Source: an uncultured Eubacteriales bacterium
Lineage (GTDB): Bacteria > Bacillota > Clostridia > Lachnospirales > CAG-274
Direction: 5' to 3'
Length of the DNA stretch: 34,541 nt
NCBI GenBank assembly: GCA_905201505.1
Contig: CAJKOJ010000015.1
Span: forward strand, 1 to 34,541
Below are positions 17,701-24,612 of the stretch, one piece after another. The translations under genes and the position numbers were made by a program. Within the stretch, counting starts at the first letter, position 1; every line of letters begins with the position of its first letter. Below the pieces are notes generated by a model. It was not told the origin of the DNA. It ran no database searches and was given only the letters and a program-made list of their open reading frames with translations.

Positions 17701-19101
17701 ATGGGTTTTATTGATGAAAACTTTTTATTAAAAACAAAAACAGCTCAGACATTGTTCCATGACTATGCAAAGGCACAGCCTATATATGACTTCCACTGTC
17801 ATCTTAACCCTCAGGAAATTTATGAAAATAAGAATTTTGAGGATATTTCAGATGTATGGCTTGGCGGCGACCACTACAAGTGGAGAGCTATGAGATCATT
17901 AGGTGTACCTGAAGAAGAAATTACAGGCAAAAATGCAGACAAGCTTAACAAGTTTGTTAAGTGGGCAGAAACTATTCAGTATGCAATCGGTAATCCATTA
18001 TACCATTGGACACATCTTGAATTACAAAGATACTTTGGTATTTATGAGCCTTTGACTAAGGATAATGCAGTTGAAATTCATGACAAGATTAATGAAATGC
18101 TTGCTAAACCTGAATTTAGAGTTAGAGAGCTTATAAAGAGATCAAATGTTAAGGCAATTAACACAACTGATGATCCTGCTGATTCATTAGAATGGCACAA
18201 GAAGCTTGCAGCTGAAGAAACAGCTTTCAAGGTATATCCTGCTTGGAGACCTGACAAAGCCCTTAACATTGATGCTGCAACATACGCTGACTATATTAAA
18301 ACTCTTAGTGAAGTTGGCGGTAAGGAAATTAAAACTTTTGCTGATTTAAAGACTGTTCTTTTAGACAGAATGGAATTATTTGACGAATTAGGCTGTAGAG
18401 CATCTGACCATGCATTTACTTACGTACCTTATAATGAAGCTAGTGAAGCAGAAGTAGATGCAATCATCGCTAAGGCACTTTCCGGTGAAAAGCCAAGCAA
18501 AGATGAAGGAGAAAAGTACAGAACAGCTCTTATGTTATTCTTAGGCGAACAGTATGCAAAGAGAAACTGGGCTATGGAAATCCACTTAAATATCAAGAGA
18601 GATAACAACACTAAGATGTTTGAAAAAATGGGTCCTGATACAGGTTTCGATTGTATATCTGACTGGTCAACAGTTGAAGGTTTAACAAACCTTTTGGATG
18701 CTTTAAACTATAAAGATTCACTTCCAAAGACTTTGTTATTTGCAGGCAATCCGGCTGACAATCAGGTATTTGGTACTATTTTAGGCTGTTTCCAGGGACC
18801 TGAGGCTGCTTCAAAGATTCAGTTTGGTACAGCATGGTGGTTTAATGACAACAAAGATGGTATGGAGGCACAGATAAAGGCTCTTGGTAACCTTGGTGTT
18901 CTCGGTAAATTTGTTGGTATGCTTACTGACTCAAGAAGCTTCTTATCATATCCAAGACATGAATATTTCAGAAGAATTCTTTGTAATATTATCGGTGAAT
19001 GGATTGAAAACGGCGAATATGCCAATGATATTGAATTCGCAGGTAAGATTGTAGAAGACATCTGCTACAACAACGCTGCTAAGTATTTTAATCTTGATTA
19101 A
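17701..19101 (+). CDS. uxaC: Glucuronate isomerase
   Basis: A 466-residue enzyme of the amidohydrolase-fold uronate isomerase family. It interconverts glucuronate/fructuronate and galacturonate/tagaturonate. The metal-binding motif YDFHCHLNPQEI lies near the N-terminus, and the conserved NTTDDPADSLEWHK and late LTDSRSFLSYPRHEYFRR are present. The length matches E. coli UxaC. The ATG at 17701 follows GGAGG with good spacing; an earlier in-frame ATG overlaps that site. It completes a three-step set with UxaB and UxaA. KDG kinase, KDPG aldolase, mannonate enzymes and a transporter are not in the window. Confidence 0.95.
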   Translation: MGFIDENFLLKTKTAQTLFHDYAKAQPIYDFHCHLNPQEIYENKNFEDISDVWLGGDHYKWRAMRSLGVPEEEITGKNADKLNKFVKWAETIQYAIGNPLYHWTHLELQRYFGIYEPLTKDNAVEIHDKINEMLAKPEFRVRELIKRSNVKAINTTDDPADSLEWHKKLAAEETAFKVYPAWRPDKALNIDAATYADYIKTLSEVGGKEIKTFADLKTVLLDRMELFDELGCRASDHAFTYVPYNEASEAEVDAIIAKALSGEKPSKDEGEKYRTALMLFLGEQYAKRNWAMEIHLNIKRDNNTKMFEKMGPDTGFDCISDWSTVEGLTNLLDALNYKDSLPKTLLFAGNPADNQVFGTILGCFQGPEAASKIQFGTAWWFNDNKDGMEAQIKALGNLGVLGKFVGMLTDSRSFLSYPRHEYFRRILCNIIGEWIENGEYANDIEFAGKIVEDICYNNAAKYFNLD

Positions 19102-19120
19102 TAAATTTCAATTTTAAACT

Positions 19121-19149
19121 AGAGAGGGCAGATATATGCCCTCTTTTTG
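19121..19149 (+). terminator. Terminator after uxaC
   Basis: AGAGGGCA and TGCCCTCT form a perfect 8-bp stem with a 6-nt loop, followed by TTTTT. It lies only about 24 nt before the next start codon. Confidence 0.85.
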
Positions 19150-19172
19150 TATAACAAAAGGAGGAGATACTA

Positions 19173-20105
19173 ATGAAAAATTTTTCTTTTAAAAGCTTTG
19201 TTTCAGGCATTGTAGTTTCTGCTGTTGTTCTTGTACCGGTTTTAACATCAGCTGCATCCACAGAGACAATTGAAGCAATTTTCGGCAAGGTCAAACTAGT
19301 AATAAACGGGGTTAATATTGACAAAGAAACACTCCTGTACAACGGTACTACATACCTTCCTTTAAGAGATGTAGGTACAGCAATCGGAGCGGAAGTGGAT
19401 TATGATGCTGCTTCTTATACAGCTAAGCTTACACTTCCGTCTGCTGTTTCTTTACCAACACCAGCTGTTCCAAACAGTTGGGCAAATAAGACATATATTC
19501 TTGCAACAGATGATTCTGCTATTGACGCTTCTAAACTTATTATATCAAATGTAACAAATACAGATTTTGACTTTGTATTTAAAGCAGGTGATGAAAGTGA
19601 TATTATAACAGGCAAGGCAGTTATTTCAGGAGATAAAGCAAACTGTATAGTATCTGATATTTATTCCATCTCATTTGAAATTAATGGTGATGAAATCACA
19701 GTGAATGAACCTACAAGAGCACAGCTTTTCCCTGAGGCAACAGCAACTTATGTTCACAGAACAATTAAGCCTCAGCAGACAGCACCTGTGACAACAGGTG
19801 AAGAAGACCCATATACACACTTTAAAGAAGGAAAATATGCAAGTGGATCTTCAGACAATGCCAAAACTCTTGTTATATCAGAACTTAAAACAGGTGAAAG
19901 TTTTAAATATCAGGTCATTGCTGCAAATGGTAAAGATGTTATAACAGAAGGCACAGCAAAAATTTTGTCAGAAGGCAATGCTGAATGCGTATTCTCAGAC
20001 GATTATAAAATAACACTTAATGACTTAAAAAATGATGTTATAGAAATTAAAGAATCATCACAGAAACTTTTCCCTGCAGGCGGAACAAAATTCTATACAA
20101 TCTAA
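19173..20105 (+). CDS. Secreted protein with copper amine oxidase N-terminal-like (stalk) domain
   Basis: A 310-residue exported protein. A signal peptide (about 1-28, ending TSAAS) is followed by a stalk module (about 33-90). That module contains VKLVINGVNI and LYNGTTYLPLRDVGTAIGAEV, the standard pattern of Clostridia wall-associated stalk domains. A Pro-rich linker precedes two related blocks (about 103-194 and 219-309). In these blocks NCIVSDIYSI/ECVFSDDYKI and QLFP/KLFP align, indicating a tandem duplication. It carries no amine oxidase catalytic domain. AGGAGGAG precedes the ATG. A terminator separates it from uxaC and I see no clear promoter, so expression may depend on read-through or a start inside uxaC. 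Function unknown. Confidence 0.82.
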   Translation: MKNFSFKSFVSGIVVSAVVLVPVLTSAASTETIEAIFGKVKLVINGVNIDKETLLYNGTTYLPLRDVGTAIGAEVDYDAASYTAKLTLPSAVSLPTPAVPNSWANKTYILATDDSAIDASKLIISNVTNTDFDFVFKAGDESDIITGKAVISGDKANCIVSDIYSISFEINGDEITVNEPTRAQLFPEATATYVHRTIKPQQTAPVTTGEEDPYTHFKEGKYASGSSDNAKTLVISELKTGESFKYQVIAANGKDVITEGTAKILSEGNAECVFSDDYKITLNDLKNDVIEIKESSQKLFPAGGTKFYTI

Positions 20106-20115
20106 TTTTAAAATA

Positions 20116-20162
20116 AAAATAGGCTGCTGTAAAACAAAAAATTTTACAGCAGCCTATTTTTT
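20116..20162. terminator. Bidirectional terminator between stalk protein gene and dapB
   Basis: A perfect 19-bp stem (AAAATAGGCTGCTGTAAAA, 20116-20134, with 20142-20160) is flanked by A and T runs. It works in both directions between convergent genes and shares the GGCTGCTG core with hairpins at 9291 and 34431. Confidence 0.88.
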
Positions 20163-20189
20163 ATTATAAGCAAAACATTAAATTACATA

Positions 20190-20948
20190 TTAAATTTCAG
20201 CCATTACATCCTGCATATCATATTTCCCTGGCTTTCTTCCCTTTATAAACTTAGCCGCCTTTACAGCACCTACAGCAAATACCTCTTTACTGTGTGCAGA
20301 ATGTGTAAACTCAATTACCTCATCCTGACCGGCAAAAATAACTTCGTGATCTCCTACAATAGTTCCTCCTCTTACAGCAGAAAAACCAAGCTCACGTCTG
20401 TCCCTTTTTTGCCTTACCTGACTTCTGTCATATACATATTCAAGCTTATTTCCAATACCTTCATTTACTGCGTCACCAAGCATAAGTGCAGTACCGCTAG
20501 GTGAATCAATCTTCTGATTATGATGTCTTTCTACAATTTCAACATCAAATCCTGCATCGTAAAGCACTTCGCTGTACTTCTTTAAAATAGCCGCAAGCAA
20601 ATTAATACCAAGGCTCATATTTGCACTTCTGAACATAGCAACATTTTCAGAAGCCTTGTTAATCATTTCAACAGTTTCATCATTTAAACCTGTAGTACAT
20701 ATAACTGCAGGAATACTCTTTTCCTCTGCATATTTAATTACAGCAGGAACAGCAGATGCAGTTGAAAAATCAATAATGACATCAGCCTCAATATCGCAGT
20801 CAGATATATTTGTAAATACAGGAAAATCTGTATTATTTGCAGTCATATCAACACCTGCAACAATTTCAGCATCAGTATCATTTTTCACCAGTCCGCATAT
20901 AACTCTGCCCATTTTGCCGTTACAGCCGTGCATAATTATTTTTGTCAT
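20190..20948 (-). CDS. dapB: 4-hydroxy-tetrahydrodipicolinate reductase
   Basis: A 252-residue enzyme that reduces the DapA product with NAD(P)H on the way to diaminopimelate and lysine. The N-terminal nucleotide-binding motif GCNGKMG is followed by VIDFST, ICTTGL and the catalytic segment ERHHNQKIDSPSGTA, which contains the His-His and Lys of the active site. RGGTIVGDHEV is also conserved. AAAGGAG precedes the ATG. It is third in the asd-dapA-dapB operon, separated from dapA by a hairpin that could reduce its expression. In a spore former the pathway also feeds dipicolinate synthesis. Confidence 0.96.
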   Translation of the reverse strand: MTKIIMHGCNGKMGRVICGLVKNDTDAEIVAGVDMTANNTDFPVFTNISDCDIEADVIIDFSTASAVPAVIKYAEEKSIPAVICTTGLNDETVEMINKASENVAMFRSANMSLGINLLAAILKKYSEVLYDAGFDVEIVERHHNQKIDSPSGTALMLGDAVNEGIGNKLEYVYDRSQVRQKRDRRELGFSAVRGGTIVGDHEVIFAGQDEVIEFTHSAHSKEVFAVGAVKAAKFIKGRKPGKYDMQDVMAEI

Positions 20949-20964
20949 CTGTATTTCTCCTTTT

Positions 20965-20993
20965 CAAAAAAGGCGACCTGATAAGCCGCCTTA
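20965..20993 (-). terminator. Hairpin with T run between dapA and dapB
   Basis: On the minus strand AAGGCG and CGCCTT pair around an 11-nt loop and are followed by TTTT. It lies inside the operon, so it may act as a partial terminator or attenuator. Confidence 0.55.
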
Positions 20994-21007
20994 TAAATAT
21001 TTATTTC

Positions 21008-21895
21008 TTATAAAATACCAAATTCCTTCATTGCCTTTTCAAGTATAGCTCTGTTTTCTTCTTCCATTTCAACAAGAGGAGCTCTGTAGCCGCCTGCATT
21101 TAACCCCATCATATTAAGTGCTGCCTTAACAGGAATAGGATTAACCTCACTAAAGAGAGCCTTAACAAGCCCAAAACAGTTAATCTGCATTTCAGTTGCC
21201 TTTTTAGTATCCCCGTTTAAATAACTCATAACCATATCGTGAGTATACTTAGGTACAATATTTGAAAGAACTGAAATTACACCCTTACCGCCTAAAGAAA
21301 GCAAAGGAACAATCATATCATCATTTCCGCTGTAAATATCAATATCACCCTGTGTTCTGTATGCAATTTCAGCTACTTGAGCAATATTTCCGCTGGCTTC
21401 CTTTATAGCAACAATATTATCAATCTTAGCAAGTTCCTCAACAGTCTTTGGCTGAATATTAAGTCCAGTTCTGCCTGCAACAGAATACATAATTACAGGC
21501 AAATCTGAAGCACCTGCCATATCAGTATAATACTTAATAAGTCCCTTTTGTGTAGTTTTGTTATAATAAGGTGTTACAATAAGAAGTCCATCAGCACCAA
21601 CCTGTTCACATCTTTTGCAAAGCTCAATACCGTGTCTTGTATCATTGCTTCCTGCACCTGCAATTACAGGAACTCTTTTGTTAACCTTATCTACAGTAAA
21701 CTTAATAGTTTCAATCTGTTCATCATCAGTGAGAGTTGATGCTTCACCTGTAGTTCCGCAGATAATAATAGCATCTGTTTCATTTTCAATCTGCATTTCA
21801 ATTAAATTGCCAAGTGCCTCAAAATTAACACTGCCATCTTCAGCAAATGGTGTAACAATAGCAACACCTGCACCTGTAAACAACGTCTTACTCAT
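21008..21895 (-). CDS. dapA: 4-hydroxy-tetrahydrodipicolinate synthase
   Basis: A 295-residue TIM-barrel aldolase that condenses pyruvate with aspartate semialdehyde. GTTGEASTL, the catalytic tyrosine in MYSVAGRTG and the Schiff-base lysine in IVAIKEASGN are present, and the length is standard. GGAGG precedes the ATG. It sits 18 nt after asd in the same operon, so substrate-producing and substrate-using steps are co-expressed. Control is expected through the lysine riboswitch upstream of asd. Confidence 0.96.
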   Translation of the reverse strand: MSKTLFTGAGVAIVTPFAEDGSVNFEALGNLIEMQIENETDAIIICGTTGEASTLTDDEQIETIKFTVDKVNKRVPVIAGAGSNDTRHGIELCKRCEQVGADGLLIVTPYYNKTTQKGLIKYYTDMAGASDLPVIMYSVAGRTGLNIQPKTVEELAKIDNIVAIKEASGNIAQVAEIAYRTQGDIDIYSGNDDMIVPLLSLGGKGVISVLSNIVPKYTHDMVMSYLNGDTKKATEMQINCFGLVKALFSEVNPIPVKAALNMMGLNAGGYRAPLVEMEEENRAILEKAMKEFGIL

Positions 21896-21913
21896 AATTA
21901 AACGCCTCCTTGA

Positions 21914-22996
21914 CTATCTGTCAAAATATCCCTTTGCAGCTAAAAGTTCAGCCATAAGAACTGCACCGCCTGCCGCACCTCTTAAAGTATTGTGAGATAA
22001 GCAAACAAACTTATAATCATATTGGCTGTCCTCTCTCAATCTTCCGATAGATACAGCCATACCGTTTTCAAGCATTCTGTCAAGCTTAGCCTGTGGTCTG
22101 TTATCTTCCTCAAAGTAATTTAAAAACTGCTTTGGTGCAGATGGAAGCTCAAGCTCCTGAGGAATGCCGCTGAAATTTTTCCATGCTTCAAGTATTTCTT
22201 CCTTAGACGGCTTGTTTTCAAAACTTACAAAAACAGCAGCAGTATGTCCGTCAGATACCGCAACTCTTAAACACTGTGTTGTAATATTAGGTGAAGATGC
22301 ATTTTCAATCACATCTCCATTAATTTTACCCCATATTTTCATTGGTTCAAGCTCAGACTTTTCTTCTTCACCGCCAATATAAGGTATAACATTATCAACC
22401 ATTTCAGGCCATGTTTCAAAAGTCTTTCCTGCACCTGAAATTGCCTGATATGTACAAGCCAAAACATTTTTCAAACCATATTTTTTGAGTGGGTGCAAAG
22501 CAGGCACATAACTTTGTAATGAACAGTTTGACTTAACTGCAATAAAACCTCTCTTAGTACCCAATCTCTTTTTCTGTGCTTCAATTATTTCAATATGTTC
22601 AGGGTTTATCTCAGGCACAACCATAGGAACATCAGGAGTACCTCTGTTAGCTGAATTGTTGCTTACAACAGGACATTCAGCCTTTGCATATCTCTCTTCC
22701 AAAGCCTTTATTTCATCCTTTTTCATATCAACGGCACAAAATACGAAATCAACCATTGATGCAATTTTTTCAACATCTGCTGTTGCATCCATAACAGTAA
22801 GCTCACCTATTTTTTCCGGCATAGGCTCTGTCATAGCCCATCTTGAACCAATAGCGTCTTTAAGTTTTTTACCTGCTGAACGAGGGCTTGCTGCAACTGC
22901 CACAACATTAAACCAAGGATGCTTGTCAAGAAGTAAGGCAAACCTCTGACCTACCATACCTGTAGCACCAATAATACCTACGTTAAAACTCTTCAT
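21914..22996 (-). CDS. asd: Aspartate-semialdehyde dehydrogenase
   Basis: A 360-residue enzyme that reduces aspartyl phosphate to aspartate semialdehyde with NADPH. It has the N-terminal dinucleotide motif GATGMVGQRF and the active-site cysteine in VKSNCSLQSYV. The long form with the GKKLKD and CAVDMKKDEI regions resembles the archaeal/fungal-type branch found in many Clostridia, rather than the shorter E. coli type. TTTGGAGG lies upstream of the ATG. It is first in the asd-dapA-dapB operon, and the 344-nt leader contains a lysine riboswitch. Confidence 0.95.
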   Translation of the reverse strand: MKSFNVGIIGATGMVGQRFALLLDKHPWFNVVAVAASPRSAGKKLKDAIGSRWAMTEPMPEKIGELTVMDATADVEKIASMVDFVFCAVDMKKDEIKALEERYAKAECPVVSNNSANRGTPDVPMVVPEINPEHIEIIEAQKKRLGTKRGFIAVKSNCSLQSYVPALHPLKKYGLKNVLACTYQAISGAGKTFETWPEMVDNVIPYIGGEEEKSELEPMKIWGKINGDVIENASSPNITTQCLRVAVSDGHTAAVFVSFENKPSKEEILEAWKNFSGIPQELELPSAPKQFLNYFEEDNRPQAKLDRMLENGMAVSIGRLREDSQYDYKFVCLSHNTLRGAAGGAVLMAELLAAKGYFDR

Positions 22997-23070
22997 TTTA
23001 GACCTCCAAAATTATTTATTAAATATACAGCAGATTTCTGCCGTTTTATATTATTTTTCTTTTTATGTAA

Positions 23071-23101
23071 CAAAAAAACAGACTGACAAAAGCCAATCTG
23101 T
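23071..23101 (-). terminator. Expression-platform terminator of the lysine riboswitch
   Basis: On the minus strand ACAGATTG pairs with CAGTCTGT (one G-U) around an 8-nt loop and is followed by seven T. Its 5' arm is also the 3' arm of a competing antiterminator. Confidence 0.85.
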
Positions 23102-23122
23102 GTCATACATGCAAATATACAC

Positions 23123-23298
23123 AGATAGCTCTCCATTAGTTCTCCATCGGAATTACCAATGACAGTCACAGTGCTATTAACACAGCAACCAGAAAATTTT
23201 TCACAGTAAAAATTTCCTTCGGCATTTTCCCCTTTCAATATTTATCATCTGTCACTGCAACATCAAAATATTTACTCTTGTCAAATGCACCTCTATCT
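23123..23298 (-). promoter_or_regulatory. Lysine riboswitch (L-box) controlling asd-dapA-dapB
   Basis: The 176-nt minus-strand leader matches the L-box. P1 is closed by AGATAG (5', 23298-23293) and CTATCT (3', 23128-23123). Conserved core pieces AGAGGTGC, GAGTAA, GGGGAA..GCCGAAG and GGAGAGCTATCT occur in the known order. The longest reading frame over this region has no protein-like features and is explained by the RNA. Downstream, ATCTGTGT (from the P1 3' strand) pairs perfectly with ACACAGAT (the terminator 5' arm). Lysine binding would therefore hold P1 and allow termination, while absence of lysine would give antitermination. It accounts for the gap between asd and the spore-protein gene. 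Confidence 0.93.
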
Positions 23299-23311
23299 CC
23301 TTGCTATCTCT

Positions 23312-23340
23312 AATATAGCACTATTTATTTAACTTGTCAA
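23312..23340 (-). promoter_or_regulatory. Sigma-A promoter of the lysine-riboswitch operon
   Basis: A perfect TTGACA (23340-23335) and TATATT (23317-23312) are 17 nt apart on the minus strand. The start falls just before the riboswitch P1 stem. Confidence 0.85.
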
Positions 23341-23355
23341 CACATAACGTCAACT

Positions 23356-23385
23356 TTGAATAATTTTTGCACTTAAGGCTATTAT
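23356..23385 (+). promoter_or_regulatory. Promoter of the spore-protein/ferritin/superoxide reductase group
   Basis: TTGAAT (23356-23361) and TATTAT (23380-23385) with an 18-nt spacer give a sigma-A-like reading. TGAATA with TATTATA also partly fits a sigma-G (forespore) promoter. The sequence alone does not decide between them. Confidence 0.5.
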
Positions 23386-23404
23386 AATATAAAGAGGTGA
23401 AAAT

Positions 23405-23611
23405 ATGACAAAAACAAAACAACTAAAACCTGAGGATATTTTAAAATATGAGATAGCAGATGAACTGGGACTTCTTGACAAAGTAAAAGAACAAGGCTGG
23501 AAATCCCTGACATCAAAGGAAAGCGGCAAAATCGGAGGACTTATAACCAAGAGAAAAAGAGAAGAAGAAAAAAGAATTAAAGATAATAACAGTATGCATA
23601 ATATAGAGTAG
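23405..23611 (+). CDS. Small acid-soluble spore protein, alpha/beta type
   Basis: A 68-residue protein of the alpha/beta SASP family, whose members coat and protect DNA in dormant spores. The core KYEIADELGL (about 14-23) contains the EIA site recognised by the germination protease. GWKSLTSKESGKIGGLITKR (31-50) is the second conserved block. A charged tail of Arg, Glu and Lys follows. AGAGGTG precedes the ATG. The ferritin gene starts 13 nt after its stop, so the two are co-transcribed. That is unusual for a SASP gene, which is normally monocistronic. The identification rests on the two motifs and size. Confidence 0.82.
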   Translation: MTKTKQLKPEDILKYEIADELGLLDKVKEQGWKSLTSKESGKIGGLITKRKREEEKRIKDNNSMHNIE

Positions 23612-23624
23612 AAAGGAGGCAAAT

Positions 23625-24134
23625 ATGAATACAAAAGTTGCTGATTTAATTAACAAACAGATAAACCTTGAACTGTATTCCGCATATCTTTATTTTAATT
23701 TCAGAAACTATTATGCAGGTATTGATTTAGACGGTTTTGAAAATTGGTTTCATGTACAAACACAGGAGGAACTTTCACATGCACTTCTTCTTGTACAATA
23801 CCTTTATAATAATGAAGAAAATGTTATACTAAAAGACATCAAAGCACCTGATACCAAAATTTCAGGACCTGCTGCTCCTCTGAAACTTGCCTATGAACAT
23901 GAAAAAGGTGTATCAGCACATATTAACCATATATATCACATAGCATTTGAAGAAAAGGATTACAGAACTTCTCAGCTTTTAGACTGGTTTATAAAAGAAC
24001 AAGGGGAAGAAGAAAAAACTGTAAGCACATTGGTTTCAAAAATGGAGCTGTTTGGCAATGATACCAAAGGCTTATATCTTTTGAATAATGAATTGCTTTC
24101 AAGAACTTATACAGCCCCAACATTGACGCTTTAA
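23625..24134 (+). CDS. ftnA: Non-heme ferritin
   Basis: A 169-residue four-helix ferritin that oxidises Fe(II) and stores ferric iron in a 24-subunit shell. The ferroxidase-site motifs are visible: E16 in INLELYSAY, the QTQEELSHA helix with Glu and His, and later acidic residues (GEEEKTV) on helix four. Heme-binding methionine features of bacterioferritin are absent, so it is FtnA-like. GAAAGGAGG precedes the ATG. It lies between the spore-protein gene and the superoxide reductase gene, fitting removal of redox-active iron during oxygen stress. Confidence 0.93.
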   Translation: MNTKVADLINKQINLELYSAYLYFNFRNYYAGIDLDGFENWFHVQTQEELSHALLLVQYLYNNEENVILKDIKAPDTKISGPAAPLKLAYEHEKGVSAHINHIYHIAFEEKDYRTSQLLDWFIKEQGEEEKTVSTLVSKMELFGNDTKGLYLLNNELLSRTYTAPTLTL

Positions 24135-24147
24135 GGAGGATTATAAT

Positions 24148-24531
24148 ATGAAAGACCCAAACTTTTTTATTTGCAAGGAATGTGGTGTTATAATTGAAGA
24201 AATATGCGGAGGAAAATCTGATTTTAAATGTGATGATATACCGCTTAAATTACTTGATCCTGACACATCAGAAGGTGCCGCAGAAAAACACCTTCCTGTT
24301 GTAACTGCAGATGGAAATAAAGTAACAGTAAACGTAGGCAGTGTTTCACACCCTATGAGCGAAGAGCACAGTATTGAATGGATATATTTAAAAACAGAAA
24401 AAGGTTCTCAAAGAAAAGTTCTTAAACCGGATGAAGAACCAATTGCAGAATTTTTAGTTACTGATGACGATAAGCCTATTGCTGCTTACGCTTACTGTAA
24501 CTTACACGGATTTTGGAAAACCAATATTTAA
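24148..24531 (+). CDS. Desulfoferrodoxin-type superoxide reductase with altered centre I
   Basis: A 127-residue two-domain desulfoferrodoxin that reduces superoxide to peroxide without making oxygen, as used by anaerobes. The C-terminal catalytic iron site is complete: E46-K47-H48, H68 in SHPM, H74 in EEHSI, C117 and H120 in CNLHG. The N-terminal desulforedoxin module has C9-x2-C12 and C28, but the expected adjacent fourth cysteine is D29. C20 could substitute, or the centre may be lost. The peroxide it makes could be handled by the peroxiredoxin encoded nearby. AAGGAGG precedes the ATG; ferritin ends 13 nt upstream. Confidence 0.92.
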   Translation: MKDPNFFICKECGVIIEEICGGKSDFKCDDIPLKLLDPDTSEGAAEKHLPVVTADGNKVTVNVGSVSHPMSEEHSIEWIYLKTEKGSQRKVLKPDEEPIAEFLVTDDDKPIAAYAYCNLHGFWKTNI

Positions 24532-24537
24532 AAAAAT

Positions 24538-24612
24538 AGGGAATTGATGTGACCACAAAAAGTTAAACCTAAATATTCAACTTTTCGTGGCACATTAATC
24601 CCTGTTTTTTTA
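24538..24612. terminator. Long imperfect hairpin terminator between convergent genes
   Basis: AGGGA..TT..ATGTG..CCAC.AAAAGTT (24538-24564) pairs with its complement (24579-24603) with a few bulges, giving about 23 pairs. It is followed by a T run on the plus strand, with A runs at the other side for the minus strand. Confidence 0.8.

Noticed and set aside
22993..23238. An 81-codon minus-strand reading frame ahead of asd
   Set aside because: It lies inside the lysine riboswitch and its expression platform, has no protein family features, and is better explained as structured RNA.
23350..23634. A 94-codon minus-strand frame opposite the spore protein gene
   Set aside because: Hydrophobic Ser/Leu/Ile-rich shadow of the SASP and promoter region; the plus-strand frame has SASP motifs and a ribosome site.
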